Source: UBA6265 sp964526965 (GTDB lineage Bacteria; Chloroflexota; Chloroflexia; Thermomicrobiales; UBA6265). Taken from it: DNA of 34,481 bases. The stretch covers positions 1 to 34,481 of the forward strand of contig CAZGML010000030.1 of assembly GCA_964526965.1 (NCBI GenBank). The letters are read 5' to 3'. Positions 7,647 through 15,800 of this stretch are shown here, piece after piece (the stretch's first letter is position 1; every line of letters starts with the position of its first letter). A model generated the notes under the pieces. It searched no databases, was not told the origin of the DNA, and worked only from the letters and a program-made list of their open reading frames with translations. Made by a program: the position numbers and the translations under genes.

Positions 7647-9425
7647 CTAGCCGAAGATGTACGAGGCCACCCGTGAAATCTTCCATCCATATTGTGGATC
7701 GGTAGCCCAGGTGCCGGAGAGATCCTCCAACGTCACCACGGTGCCGGCCCAGCCGGCCTGGAACACACGCTCGTAGGTCACATCCACGCCCTGCAGCACC
7801 TTGGGTAGCGCCACCCGATCGCCATAGACCTCGGCATGCATGTGTGCGAGTTGCGCGCGTGCAGCGATCGTTCCATTCGGGAACTCGGCGCTGTAGGGAT
7901 GCGTGGACGGATCGTCGTTAATTCCGAGCCCCGCAGGGTTGAGACGCTCGTCCCACCACTTACTGTGCCAGTAGCCGGTCTCCAGCGCAGATTGCGCCAC
8001 GAGTAATGAAGGATCAAACCCAATTGTCGGTGCGAGGCGATACATTTCGTAGACGTAGAGCTCAACATCGGCGATATGGAGAGACTTCGCCCGTTTCGCG
8101 TAATCGATAGCCTGTTCAGGCGTGCCACGGGTGGGGCCGACAATCGCGTTCGTGTAATGAAAGCCCTGGTTCGTTGAGATCGGCGGATAGAGATCTTCTT
8201 CCGGGTCCGGTTTCTCAGGAGGAGCCTCCGGGAGATTTTGCTGGCTCGGTGTCAGGTCCAGATAGATACTGAACGCCCAGCCAGACTTTCCGTTGTACGA
8301 GACGGAATGGAAGCCGTTCGACTGCTGGCCGGTGAGCGTCACCGTTGCCCCGGCCTGAAGCACCTGAATTCGGTTGTACTCGGTGGCTGGCCCCTCTCGC
8401 AGGTTGACCGCTTCCAGCACGCGGGCGGTGTTCGTTGGTGTAACCGTTGAATCCACTTGTTGAATCCAGTCCCGGTGCGCCCAACCGGTCGTCCCGTTGT
8501 ACTCGACTCGGTAGAAGACTCCGGACGACTCACCAGTAAGCACAATGCTGCTCCCGGCTGGCATGACCGCCTGAATGGCAGACGACGTATTGGCCTGGGC
8601 GCGGAGGTTAAGGTCTTCAGTGACCTTCGCATTGCCCTTCACATTCTTCACTGGCGGTGCGGGTGCGGGCACCGGTTTGGTTGGTTCGCTGTCCGCATCG
8701 GCCTTGATCCAGTTCTTGTGCGCCCATCCGGTGCGGCCATTGTATGTCAGCTCGAGGAAGTTTCCGGATGATCGGCCCGTGAGGGTGACCGTTGCTCCGG
8801 CCGGCATGACCTGAATAACAGAGGACGATGTATTGGCCTGCGAGCGGAAGTTCAGGGCCTCTGTAATGCGAGCATTGCCTGTTGGTGACGGTATGCTCGG
8901 CGGCTTTGTGGCTGGCGGAGAAACGGGCGGCGGGGTGTCGTCGACGCGAATCCAGTCGCCGTGGGCATATCCGGAGTAACCGCCATAAGTGATGGCGAGG
9001 AAACCATTCGAGCTGGATCCGGTGACAGTCACGTTGGCACCTGCTGGCAACACCATGATCGCGCGCTGGCCTGTGGAAGGCCCGACCCGGAAATTGAGAT
9101 CTTCCGTAACTGTGCCAGTCTGATGCGATGATCCAGACGGTCGGGAGACCGAAAGGTAATCCGAATGCGCCCAGCCCTGCGTGCCCTGATAGGTCACCGG
9201 CAGAAAGCCGGCTTGCGCGGAGCCGCGAACAACTACAGATGCACCGCGTGGCATAACCGTGATGACACTTCCGGACATCGAGGCCTGGTTGCGGAGATTG
9301 AGATAGTCCGTTGTAGTTGCAGTAGTCGATTGTTGAGCTAACGCTGTTTGCGGCGTTGAAATATCATGCATCAGTGGCGTGCAAAGCAACGACAATATGA
9401 GCATGCCGGTTATGGCACGTCGCAT
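7647..9425 (-). CDS. Secreted five-SH3b-repeat protein with glucosaminidase-like C-terminal domain
   Basis: The predicted protein of about 592 aa has a signal peptide (basic MRRA, hydrophobic core to about 24, likely cleavage after ALA near 30). Five bacterial SH3 repeats follow at about 38-95, 105-158, 188-238, 268-322 and 338-392. Each has the pattern LN[LF]R...G..V...GW/YAH. Proline-rich linkers separate several of them. The C-terminal domain (about 430-592) resembles the GH73/FlgJ glucosaminidase group, with AQSALETGYW carrying a plausible catalytic Glu. The likely role is binding and cutting peptidoglycan or another wall glycan outside the cell. The ATG at 9425 has GGAAAGG six bases upstream and is preferred over the TTG just before it. 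A clear promoter lies about 135 bp upstream. Confidence 0.85.
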   Translation of the reverse strand: MRRAITGMLILSLLCTPLMHDISTPQTALAQQSTTATTTDYLNLRNQASMSGSVITVMPRGASVVVRGSAQAGFLPVTYQGTQGWAHSDYLSVSRPSGSSHQTGTVTEDLNFRVGPSTGQRAIMVLPAGANVTVTGSSSNGFLAITYGGYSGYAHGDWIRVDDTPPPVSPPATKPPSIPSPTGNARITEALNFRSQANTSSSVIQVMPAGATVTLTGRSSGNFLELTYNGRTGWAHKNWIKADADSEPTKPVPAPAPPVKNVKGNAKVTEDLNLRAQANTSSAIQAVMPAGSSIVLTGESSGVFYRVEYNGTTGWAHRDWIQQVDSTVTPTNTARVLEAVNLREGPATEYNRIQVLQAGATVTLTGQQSNGFHSVSYNGKSGWAFSIYLDLTPSQQNLPEAPPEKPDPEEDLYPPISTNQGFHYTNAIVGPTRGTPEQAIDYAKRAKSLHIADVELYVYEMYRLAPTIGFDPSLLVAQSALETGYWHSKWWDERLNPAGLGINDDPSTHPYSAEFPNGTIAARAQLAHMHAEVYGDRVALPKVLQGVDVTYERVFQAGWAGTVVTLEDLSGTWATDPQYGWKISRVASYIFG

Positions 9426-9559
9426 CAAATACCTTTCCTCGACCCTCTTCGGCCGCTTTCTCCTGGTTCCGGTTCGGATTTCATCCCTCGCGTGCGAGTA
9501 GTGAGTTCGCAGCGACGATATTTTTGAGAACCAGGTTGCTGGCGTATCCCTTACAGCCG

Positions 9560-9588
9560 AGTATAGGTGCGTACGTACGCATGATCAA
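9560..9588 (-). promoter_or_regulatory. Sigma70-type promoter with palindromic operator in the spacer
   Basis: On the minus strand a -35 TTGATC (9583-9588) is separated by exactly 17 bp from a -10 TATACT (9560-9565). The spacer holds a perfect 14-bp palindrome, TGCGTACGTACGCA (9568-9581). A dimeric regulator bound there would block RNA polymerase. Transcription would start near 9553 and read into the SH3b protein gene. Confidence 0.65.
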
Positions 9589-9667
9589 GGAAATTTATGC
9601 CTAATTGTCACAGTCATGCCGGGTGATAAATTCTGGCGGGTCCTGGTAACCGTGAATACGCAAGCGA

Positions 9668-9688
9668 CTCGCTCCGGACAAGAGCGAG
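9668..9688 (-). terminator. Hairpin after the 84-aa orphan gene (possible terminator)
   Basis: CTCGCTC (9668-9674) pairs with GAGCGAG (9682-9688), with flanking AAGC/GCTT bases able to extend the structure. It lies about 30 bp beyond the orphan gene's stop. No real T-run follows on the minus strand, so termination is only plausible. Confidence 0.4.
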
Positions 9689-9719
9689 CCGATTGCTTCT
9701 CTATCAGGTTTCATGCGGA

Positions 9720-9974
9720 TCAGGAAACGATTTTCGCCTGACCGGTTGCCTCTACTGCACGTAGTGTGTTGCGAATCTCAGCGCGAGTTTCGGCTGCCTC
9801 AAGACAGGATGACTGAGCCATACCGTGGATACGCCCACCGAGTTCAATGAATGTATTGCCAAGAACCTGTCGCATTCCGGTAAGTGATACCAGGCGCTGT
9901 GCCTGGATATACTCCGCCCGAACCTTCTTTTGGCGGTATGAGACTTCAACATTGTGCTGTGTCGGAGTAAACAT
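9720..9974 (-). CDS. 84-aa orphan protein, last gene of the DinB-pair operon
   Basis: I do not recognise this family. The protein is short, soluble and slightly basic. It has an N-terminal QKKVRAEY-IQAQRL stretch and a predicted helical C-terminal half (EAAETRAEIRNTLRAVEA) with one cysteine in SSCLEAA. It is considered real because AAAGGA stands eight bases before its ATG and it follows the second DinB gene by only 33 bp on the same strand, with a hairpin after its stop. By position it belongs to the operon that starts at the SOS-box intergenic region. Confidence 0.6.
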   Translation of the reverse strand: MFTPTQHNVEVSYRQKKVRAEYIQAQRLVSLTGMRQVLGNTFIELGGRIHGMAQSSCLEAAETRAEIRNTLRAVEATGQAKIVS

Positions 9975-10007
9975 CGGGGGATCCTTTCTGGAGGTGAAGA
10001 ATATTAC

Positions 10008-10487
10008 CTATAGCCCCTGTGCAGCGAGTGCGTGCCGTATCTGGCCAAGATGAAATGCTGAGTGGGCGATGATTCCGTAGCTTCCGCCAAGTACATTCGG
10101 ATCGGAAAACATCTCCTCTGGCGTGGTATCGATCAATCTCAGTACCTCTTTCTGTTTTTGTCGCAAGGCCTGACGAAGATCATTCCACTCCTCTTCGTTT
10201 ACGGCGACGGTTTTCCAGGCTTCAGCCCAATCAACATTTTCAGGCGTGTCCCCCGTCATAAAAATGGTGGCGAGATCGAAGTAATAGATCAGATGATTGA
10301 CCTGCCCGGCGATGCTGTTGTGGCCAGGTGCGATTGGGATGCTGGCTTGCCCTGCCGTGACGTTCTCCAGTGTGGCCCAAAGAGAATCACCTTTATCCAG
10401 GTAGATGCCGTTGGCGTCGTCGAAGGTTTCTGACATGAGCAACTTAACTGCGTCCCTGATTTTGCCAGCGTCGATTGTGTTGGTCAT
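10008..10487 (-). CDS. DinB-family protein (second of a tandem pair)
   Basis: This 159-aa protein has a DinB-like four-helix bundle. The metal-binding histidines expected for the family are visible in GQVNHL and in AHSAFHLGQIRH. DinB-superfamily proteins are metal-dependent enzymes, and several are thiol S-transferases; the substrate here is unknown. The N-terminal part (ETFDDANGIYLDKGDSLWATLENVTAGQAS) aligns well with the upstream gene product, so the two are paralogues from a tandem duplication. AAGGAG lies six bases before the ATG and the gap to the previous gene is 11 bp, so they are almost certainly one operon. Confidence 0.85.
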   Translation of the reverse strand: MTNTIDAGKIRDAVKLLMSETFDDANGIYLDKGDSLWATLENVTAGQASIPIAPGHNSIAGQVNHLIYYFDLATIFMTGDTPENVDWAEAWKTVAVNEEEWNDLRQALRQKQKEVLRLIDTTPEEMFSDPNVLGGSYGIIAHSAFHLGQIRHALAAQGL

Positions 10488-10498
10488 TGCTGTCTCCT

Positions 10499-10960
10499 TC
10501 AGGCCTGCTTCGCGTAGGCGGCAGCGTGTTGAATTTGCCCGATATGGAATGCCAGGTGAGTAGCGGCCATGATTGCAGCGGAGGCGTAAGCCTGATCCTG
10601 TTCAACAGCGGGTTTGGCGATCCAGCTTTTCAGGTTCTGGGCTGATGCCTCCAGTTGGGTCAGAATGTCTTGCCACTGTTGTCCCGTGAGGGGCTGTGAA
10701 TCCCAATCGGCTCCCCAATCCATATCGGGGAATTCTCCTCCCCTGAACTGTGCCTTGTGCATGGCGATGGTAGTGATGAGATGCTGTACCTGGTTCGCTA
10801 CCGAGTTGCCGGCACCGGGAAGTTGCAAGCTTGCCTGCTCGGGTGTAAGCGTGCGGACCTCTGCCAGCGGCTCGGTACCTGAATCCAGAAAAATACCCTG
10901 GTTTCCACTAAATGCCTCGTCAATCGTTTTGAGAATTTCCTGTTGCCAATTCGGTGTCAT
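10499..10960 (-). CDS. DinB-family protein (first of a tandem pair)
   Basis: This 153-aa DinB-fold protein has likely metal ligands in NQVQHLI and THLAFHIGQIQH. It is paralogous to the next gene; both share GN-GIFLDSGTEPLAEV-LTPEQAS-like N-terminal sequence. The start is set at the second ATG (10960). The site AAAGGA touches the first ATG at 10966 directly but is six bases from the second. It heads a leftward operon divergent from imuB, and a near-perfect LexA box lies about 50 bp upstream. Family members such as B. subtilis DinB were named as DNA-damage inducible, which fits, but damage induction here is inference. Confidence 0.83.
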   Translation of the reverse strand: MTPNWQQEILKTIDEAFSGNQGIFLDSGTEPLAEVRTLTPEQASLQLPGAGNSVANQVQHLITTIAMHKAQFRGGEFPDMDWGADWDSQPLTGQQWQDILTQLEASAQNLKSWIAKPAVEQDQAYASAAIMAATHLAFHIGQIQHAAAYAKQA

Positions 10961-11005
10961 GTTCATTCCTTTCTTGACTTTTGAGGCATCCCTGCCTCGT
11001 GACTA

Positions 11006-11017
11006 GAACAAGTGTGC
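11006..11017 (-). promoter_or_regulatory. Probable LexA (SOS) box facing the dinB-pair operon
   Basis: On the minus strand GCAC-ACTT-GTTC differs by one base from GAAC-N4-GTTC. It continues as TA, so GCACACTTGTTCTA matches the perfect box at 11091 (GAACACTTGTTCTA) in 13 of 14 bases. It sits about 46 bp before the first DinB start. Confidence 0.55.
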
Positions 11018-11079
11018 CAATCGGGTAAGTCAGGGTGTGTCCGCTTTTCAGCGGGGCTTCCGTGACAAATCGACACATC

Positions 11080-11108
11080 TTGCGGCACCAGAACACTTGT
11101 TCTACTAT
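11080..11108 (+). promoter_or_regulatory. Candidate imuB promoter overlapping a LexA box
   Basis: TTGCGG (11080-11085), a 17-bp spacer and TACTAT (11103-11108) give a moderate sigma70-type match. The LexA box at 11091-11102 fills the spacer up to the -10, so LexA binding would exclude polymerase. Confidence 0.4.
11091..11102 (+). promoter_or_regulatory. LexA (SOS) box 1 upstream of imuB
   Basis: GAACACTTGTTC is a perfect GAAC-N4-GTTC palindrome, the core of the SOS box known from Gram-positive bacteria and related LexA proteins. It lies 63 bp before the imuB start. Confidence 0.75.
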
Positions 11109-11119
11109 CAGGCCAGGAA

Positions 11120-11131
11120 GAACGAATGTTC
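11120..11131 (+). promoter_or_regulatory. LexA (SOS) box 2 upstream of imuB
   Basis: GAACGAATGTTC is a second perfect GAAC-N4-GTTC site, 29 bp centre to centre from box 1 (nearly three helical turns) and 34 bp before the imuB start. It would lie just downstream of the predicted transcription start. Confidence 0.75.
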
Positions 11132-11165
11132 TGCTATCGTACACGATCATACCGGGGAGGATCAC

Positions 11166-12359
11166 ATGGCTATAACGTGTCTGCGCGTTCCTCATTTGGC
11201 GTTACGCATTGCATTGCTGGACCAACCCGACCTGGATGGATTACCGCTGCTTTTAAGCAATCCGGCCAGTGGCCGTGCGGTAGTGCTTGATGCAACTGAT
11301 GAGGCTACTCGCAAGGGGGTACGCACAGGAATGACCCTGCGCGAGGCCACATCATTTGCACCCGATGCCGTGGTGGTAGAACCGAATCCGGCAATGGAAT
11401 CTCGTGTGAGCCTGGATATTCTGAAGCAGCTGGAAGAACTCAGTCCGCTGGTTGAAGCCGATGAGCATGAACAAGGCTGCTGGTATATCGACCTGGTTGG
11501 GCTGGATCGACATTTTCCCAACCCCACCGAGGCTGCCCGCAGCATGTTGCAATGCGTACCGGCGATTTTGCGACCTCGGGCCGGAGTTGCCACCAGCAGG
11601 TTTACCGCGCGGGTCGCCGCAAGCGTGGCCAAGCCAGCCGATGTACGCACCGTGCCGATGGGTAAAGAGAAGTCGTTTCTCAGTCACGCTCCGGTGACCT
11701 GGCTTCCGCTTCCTCCCGAAATAACACACCAGATGTCCCGGCTCGGATTGCGCACCCTCGGTGATGTGCAAACATTGCCGTCCGCCAGGCTGGCGGCGCG
11801 GTTCGGGCCAAATGGTCGGTTGGCATGGGAACTCGCCAATGGCACAGACAAACATCTTATACAGCCCCGCAAGCAGGAAGATGTGGTTGTCGAAGAACTG
11901 GAAATGCCCAGTCCGGCCGTCAGCCGGGACATGCTCTTTCTCGGTATTCGACAGTTGGTGACAAAGGCATTCAACACATCCGTACTGGCGGGGAAACAGG
12001 TGCGACAGGTGACATTACGCGCCTTCCTGGAGAACCGTCGTAGCTGGGAGAGACCGTTGGTAATGAAGGAGCCATATGGTCAGCAGGCGCTGATTCGAGC
12101 CATAGAACTGCGGCTGCAGTCGCTGGAGTTACCGGGGCCAGTAGAAGCGATTGCGCTACAGCTGAGCGGCATCGTTAACAGCATCGCGCATCAGGGTATG
12201 TTGCCCATTTTTCAACCACGACACATCCAGCCAATTACCGAAGCAGTGGATCAATTACGACATCGTTACGGAGAGAATCCCGTTTATCGCGTAGTAGAGG
12301 TAGAGCCATGGTCTCGCATTCCAGAGCGGAGGCACGCACTAATAGCGTTCGAGCCCTAA
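11166..12359 (+). CDS. imuB: ImuB-like Y-family polymerase homologue, mutasome subunit
   Basis: This 397-aa protein has the Y-family palm, fingers, thumb and little-finger layout. The catalytic carboxylates appear lost: the first motif reads CLRVPHL instead of a D-x-D/YA type, and the SIDE position reads YIDLVGLD. This is typical of ImuB, which acts as a clamp-binding adaptor for the error-prone polymerase DnaE2/ImuC in SOS mutagenesis. The C-terminal IPERRHALIAFEP end is also ImuB-like. GGGGAGG five bases before 11166 fixes the start. It is preceded by two LexA boxes, overlaps the next small gene by 52 bp, and is followed by dnaE2. No imuA-like gene is present. Confidence 0.88.
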   Translation: MAITCLRVPHLALRIALLDQPDLDGLPLLLSNPASGRAVVLDATDEATRKGVRTGMTLREATSFAPDAVVVEPNPAMESRVSLDILKQLEELSPLVEADEHEQGCWYIDLVGLDRHFPNPTEAARSMLQCVPAILRPRAGVATSRFTARVAASVAKPADVRTVPMGKEKSFLSHAPVTWLPLPPEITHQMSRLGLRTLGDVQTLPSARLAARFGPNGRLAWELANGTDKHLIQPRKQEDVVVEELEMPSPAVSRDMLFLGIRQLVTKAFNTSVLAGKQVRQVTLRAFLENRRSWERPLVMKEPYGQQALIRAIELRLQSLELPGPVEAIALQLSGIVNSIAHQGMLPIFQPRHIQPITEAVDQLRHRYGENPVYRVVEVEPWSRIPERRHALIAFEP

Positions 12360-12589
12360 ACACACCGAAGCCGGTAACCGTTATTGCCGAAAACGGTATG
12401 CCGGCAAAGCTGGTTACCAGGTTTACAGAGGTGGAGGTGATGCAGATTCAGGATGTGTGGATAGTGCAGGACGAATGGTGGCGCGAGGAGATTGATCGGC
12501 AGTATTTCGCATTACTGATGATGGATGGGGAGATGCGCACAATCTTTCACGATCGAATGAAGGATGCCTGGTACGAGCAGGCGTATTGA
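12308..12589 (+). CDS. DUF6504-like small protein of the ImuB/DnaE2 cassette
   Basis: This 93-aa protein is out of frame with, and overlaps the last 52 bp of, imuB. The conserved part is the C-terminal half: VWIVQDEWWREEIDRQYF, MMDGEMRTIFHD and a final WYEQAY. It resembles the DUF6504 proteins encoded beside error-prone polymerase genes in high-GC bacteria. The function is unknown; the fixed position suggests a mutasome accessory role. AGAGG lies about 8 bases before the ATG. The first 22 residues overlapping imuB look unconstrained, so a later start is possible. Confidence 0.7.
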   Translation: MVSHSRAEARTNSVRALNTPKPVTVIAENGMPAKLVTRFTEVEVMQIQDVWIVQDEWWREEIDRQYFALLMMDGEMRTIFHDRMKDAWYEQAY

Positions 12590-12604
12590 GAATGCCATTT
12601 CTCG

Positions 12605-12676
12605 CGTCATTCTGAATCCCGGAGGCCTTGGGATCTCGATCGGAATCCCAGGGTCCTCGACAAGTCTGGAATGACG
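12605..12676. repeat. Palindromic intergenic repeat 1 (CGTCATTCTGA family)
   Basis: Terminal inverted repeats CGTCATTC (12605-12612) and GAATGACG (12669-12676) enclose a second pair, CCTTGGGAT (12626-12634) and ATCCCAGGG (12645-12653). The 72-bp element can fold into one long hairpin. A related element with the same first 11 bases occurs downstream of dnaE2. Confidence 0.65.
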
Positions 12677-12704
12677 ATTTCGCCTGGTTCCTGATCCCGC
12701 ACAA

Positions 12705-12833
12705 CTCGCCTAACGGCGAGGAACGGGCCTACGTGCAAACCACCTGCAACCCCCACATAACGTGGGACGTATCTGAATGACGCCTGATCCCGGGCAGAGG
12801 GCCCGGGACTACGCCCGCATATAACATGCGGGC
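12705..12833. repeat. Cluster of four short hairpins before dnaE2
   Basis: Four perfect small stem-loops lie in 129 bp: CTCGCC-TAAC-GGCGAG (12705-12720), CCCAC-ATAAC-GTGGG (12752-12766), TCCCGGGC-AGAGG-GCCCGGGA (12788-12808) and GCCCGCAT-ATAAC-ATGCGGGC (12813-12833). Three of the four share a TAAC or ATAAC loop. Segments GGGCCTACGTG (12725) and GGGCCTACATG (12830) recur. None is followed by a T-run. Confidence 0.65.
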
Positions 12834-12852
12834 CTACATGTTCGAGATTCCT

Positions 12853-15800
12853 ATGTCTTACGTTGAACTCCATCTTCATACGGCGTTTTCCTTTTTGGAT
12901 GGCGCATCCATGCCCGCAGAATACGCGGCGCAAGCGGCGGCGTATGGCTACACGGCGCTGGCTGTGACCGATCACGATGGCCTCTACGGGGCGATGGAGT
13001 TCGCCCAGGCAATTAAGGCCGAGGGGATTCAACCGATTACCGGGGCCGAGATCACGCTCGATGACGGCAGTCACCTCACGCTCCTTGCCGAGAATCGCAC
13101 TGGCTACGGTAATCTCTGCCGATTGATCACAGATGCCAAACATGGACGCCTCCCCGCTCCCGTCACGCTTGATGGCACACCGGATGAGCCCGACCTGCTC
13201 ACTACCTCGCATCTGGGTACGTATGCCGAGGGACTGATCCTGCTCACGGGCTGCCGGGAAGGGCAACTCAGCACCGCAGTCGCGGAGGAGCGTATCGCCG
13301 ATGCCGAACACATTTTGCGCACCTATATCAGCTGGTTCGGATCGGACAACGTTGTTGTTGAACTCCAGCAGAACTATGTCTTCGGCGATACGCAGCGAGT
13401 AGCTGGCCTGGTGGCGCTGGCTGATCGATTTGGCGTTCGCTACGCCGCCACCGGCAATGTGCACTATCACGAACAGCAGCGGCATCGCCTGCAGGATGTT
13501 GTGGTGAGCATTGCCAACCGGGCGACGTTGGATGCCAGCCACCAACAACGCCGCGCCAACGCCCAGTTTCACCTCAAAACGCCGGAGGAGATGGAGACGA
13601 TCTTTCGTAATTATCCCGAGGCAATTCGCACCACAGAGATCATTGCCGAGCGCTGTAAGGATTTCGACCTCACCAGCGATTTGCACTATCACTTCCCGGA
13701 TTACGAAACATCGTCCGATGAAACGCCAGATGAGCACCTGGCCCGGGTTTGCTATGAATCGTTTGAGCAACGATACACGGAGACATCACCAGGGCGAAAG
13801 GCAAAAGCGCGTGAACAACTGCACGAGGAACTACGCCTGATTGGTAAGCACAACCTGGCCGGATTCTTCTTGATGTACCGCGATTTGTTGAACCTGGCCC
13901 GGGATGTCTCCGCCGAGATTCGCGGTCGCGAAGTGCAAGGATCGCGATCGTTCCTGCCACCGGGCCGAGGGCGCGGATCGGCAGTGAGCTCAATTGTCTG
14001 TTACCTGATCGGGTTATCGCCGGTCGACCCGCTGGCACACGATCTCTATGTTGGGCGCTTTCTTAACGAAGAGCTGCCATCGGTACCGGATATCGATATC
14101 GACTTCCCGCGCGAAATCCGCGAAAAGATGATCGAGCGTGTGTACGAAGTCTATGGCACGGATAAGGTCGCGCTGGTGTGCTCGTTTAGCACGTACCGGC
14201 TGCGCAGCGCTGTGCGCGATGTTGGAAAAACCCTCGGCTTACCGAATGCCGATCTCGATCGTATCGCCAGGCAGAGCGAGCCGCGCAATGCCGATGGCCT
14301 CAGCAACGAGCTCGATCGCTTTCCGGAGTACGCATCGCGCAAGCACACTGCACCATGGTGCTATCTCACTGATATCGCGCAGCAGTTGGCACGATTCCCA
14401 CGCCATGTCACCCAGCACGTTGGTGGTATGGTGATTTCGCAAACGCCACTCAATGAACTGATCCCGATTCAGCCGGCATCGATGGATGGACGTTACATCT
14501 GTCAGTGGGACAAGGATTCGTGCGATGACGCGCGACTGATCAAGATCGACTTCCTGGCGCTGGGGATGCTCAGCCTGGTGGAAGAAGCGCTCGACCTGAT
14601 TGATGTGCACCAGCCGGAGCCGGTTGACCTGAGCCGGATCGATTTTAACGACCCGAACGTCTACGAGATGATCCAGCAGGGCGATACCGTGGGTGTGTTC
14701 CAGGTGGAAAGCCGGGCGCAAATCCAGATGATTCGGCGCACGAAGCCGGAGAGGCTGGACGATCTGGTTGTACAAGTCGCCATTGTGCGGCCGGGGCCAA
14801 TCATTGGTGGTGCGGTGACACCGTTCGTGGAGCGGCGTAACAATCCGGCATGGGAGCCGGTATACGATCATCCGAAGCTGGAACCGATCCTGAAAGAGAC
14901 GCTGGGCGTCATGCTCTACCAGGAACAGGTGGTGCAGGTAGCCGAGACAATCGCCGGATTCACCGCTGGCCAGGCTGATCAGCTTCGCCGCGCGATGACG
15001 AGAAAACGCAGTCACGAAGCAATGGAATCCCTGCGGCAATCATTCATCAATGGTGCGGTATCTGAAGGTGTTCCTGCCGAGACCGCCGATCAAATCTTCG
15101 ATAAGCTCGCTGGCTTTGCGGATTATGGATTCCCGAAGAGTCACGCGGCGGCATTCGCGTTTCTTGCATATCAAAGTTGCTGGCTGAAGCATTATTACCC
15201 GGCCGAGTTCCTGTGTGCACTGCTCAATAACCAGCCGATGGGGTTCTATGCGCCGCATGTGTTGATTAACGACGCCAAGCGTCACGGCATTCGTGTGCTG
15301 CGGCCAGATGTGAACGCCAGCAATATCGAGTGCACAGTAGAAGGATCTCGTACTGTGCGGCTGGGGCTCAGCCTGATCAAGGGCATCAGCGAGGATGTTG
15401 CCCTGCGCATTTATGAAGAGCGACTGCATGGCGGTGAGTTCGCCTCGCTGGCGGATTTGATTCGTCGCGTGGCGCTACGCCCGGATGCGCAGGAGAACCT
15501 GATCGCCGCTGGTGCGTGCGATGGGTTCGGGTTGCAACGCCGCGAAATGCTGTGGCACATCGGCCTCTTCATTGCGCCGATGGGCTTCCAGGACAAGCGC
15601 ACGCGCAAGCATGGAGGTCAGCAGATGCCACTCCCCCTGCCTACCATGCAGGATCATGTGGAGTTGCCACGTACCACTCAGTGGGAACGCATGACCGATG
15701 AATACCGCGTGCTGGGCCTCTCGGTGCTGCATCACCCGATCGGCCTGCTGCGTCATAAATTGCCACAGGGAATGTCGTCATCACGGGATCTCGCGAATCT

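Noticed and set aside
12607..13770. 387-aa leftward frame antisense to the start of dnaE2
   Set aside because: It runs opposite a clear PHP/polymerase gene, has no domain signature and starts inside coding sequence. Long antisense frames are expected at this codon bias.
14239..15039. 266-aa leftward frame inside dnaE2
   Set aside because: It lies wholly antisense to the polymerase active-site region, with no motif or start signal.
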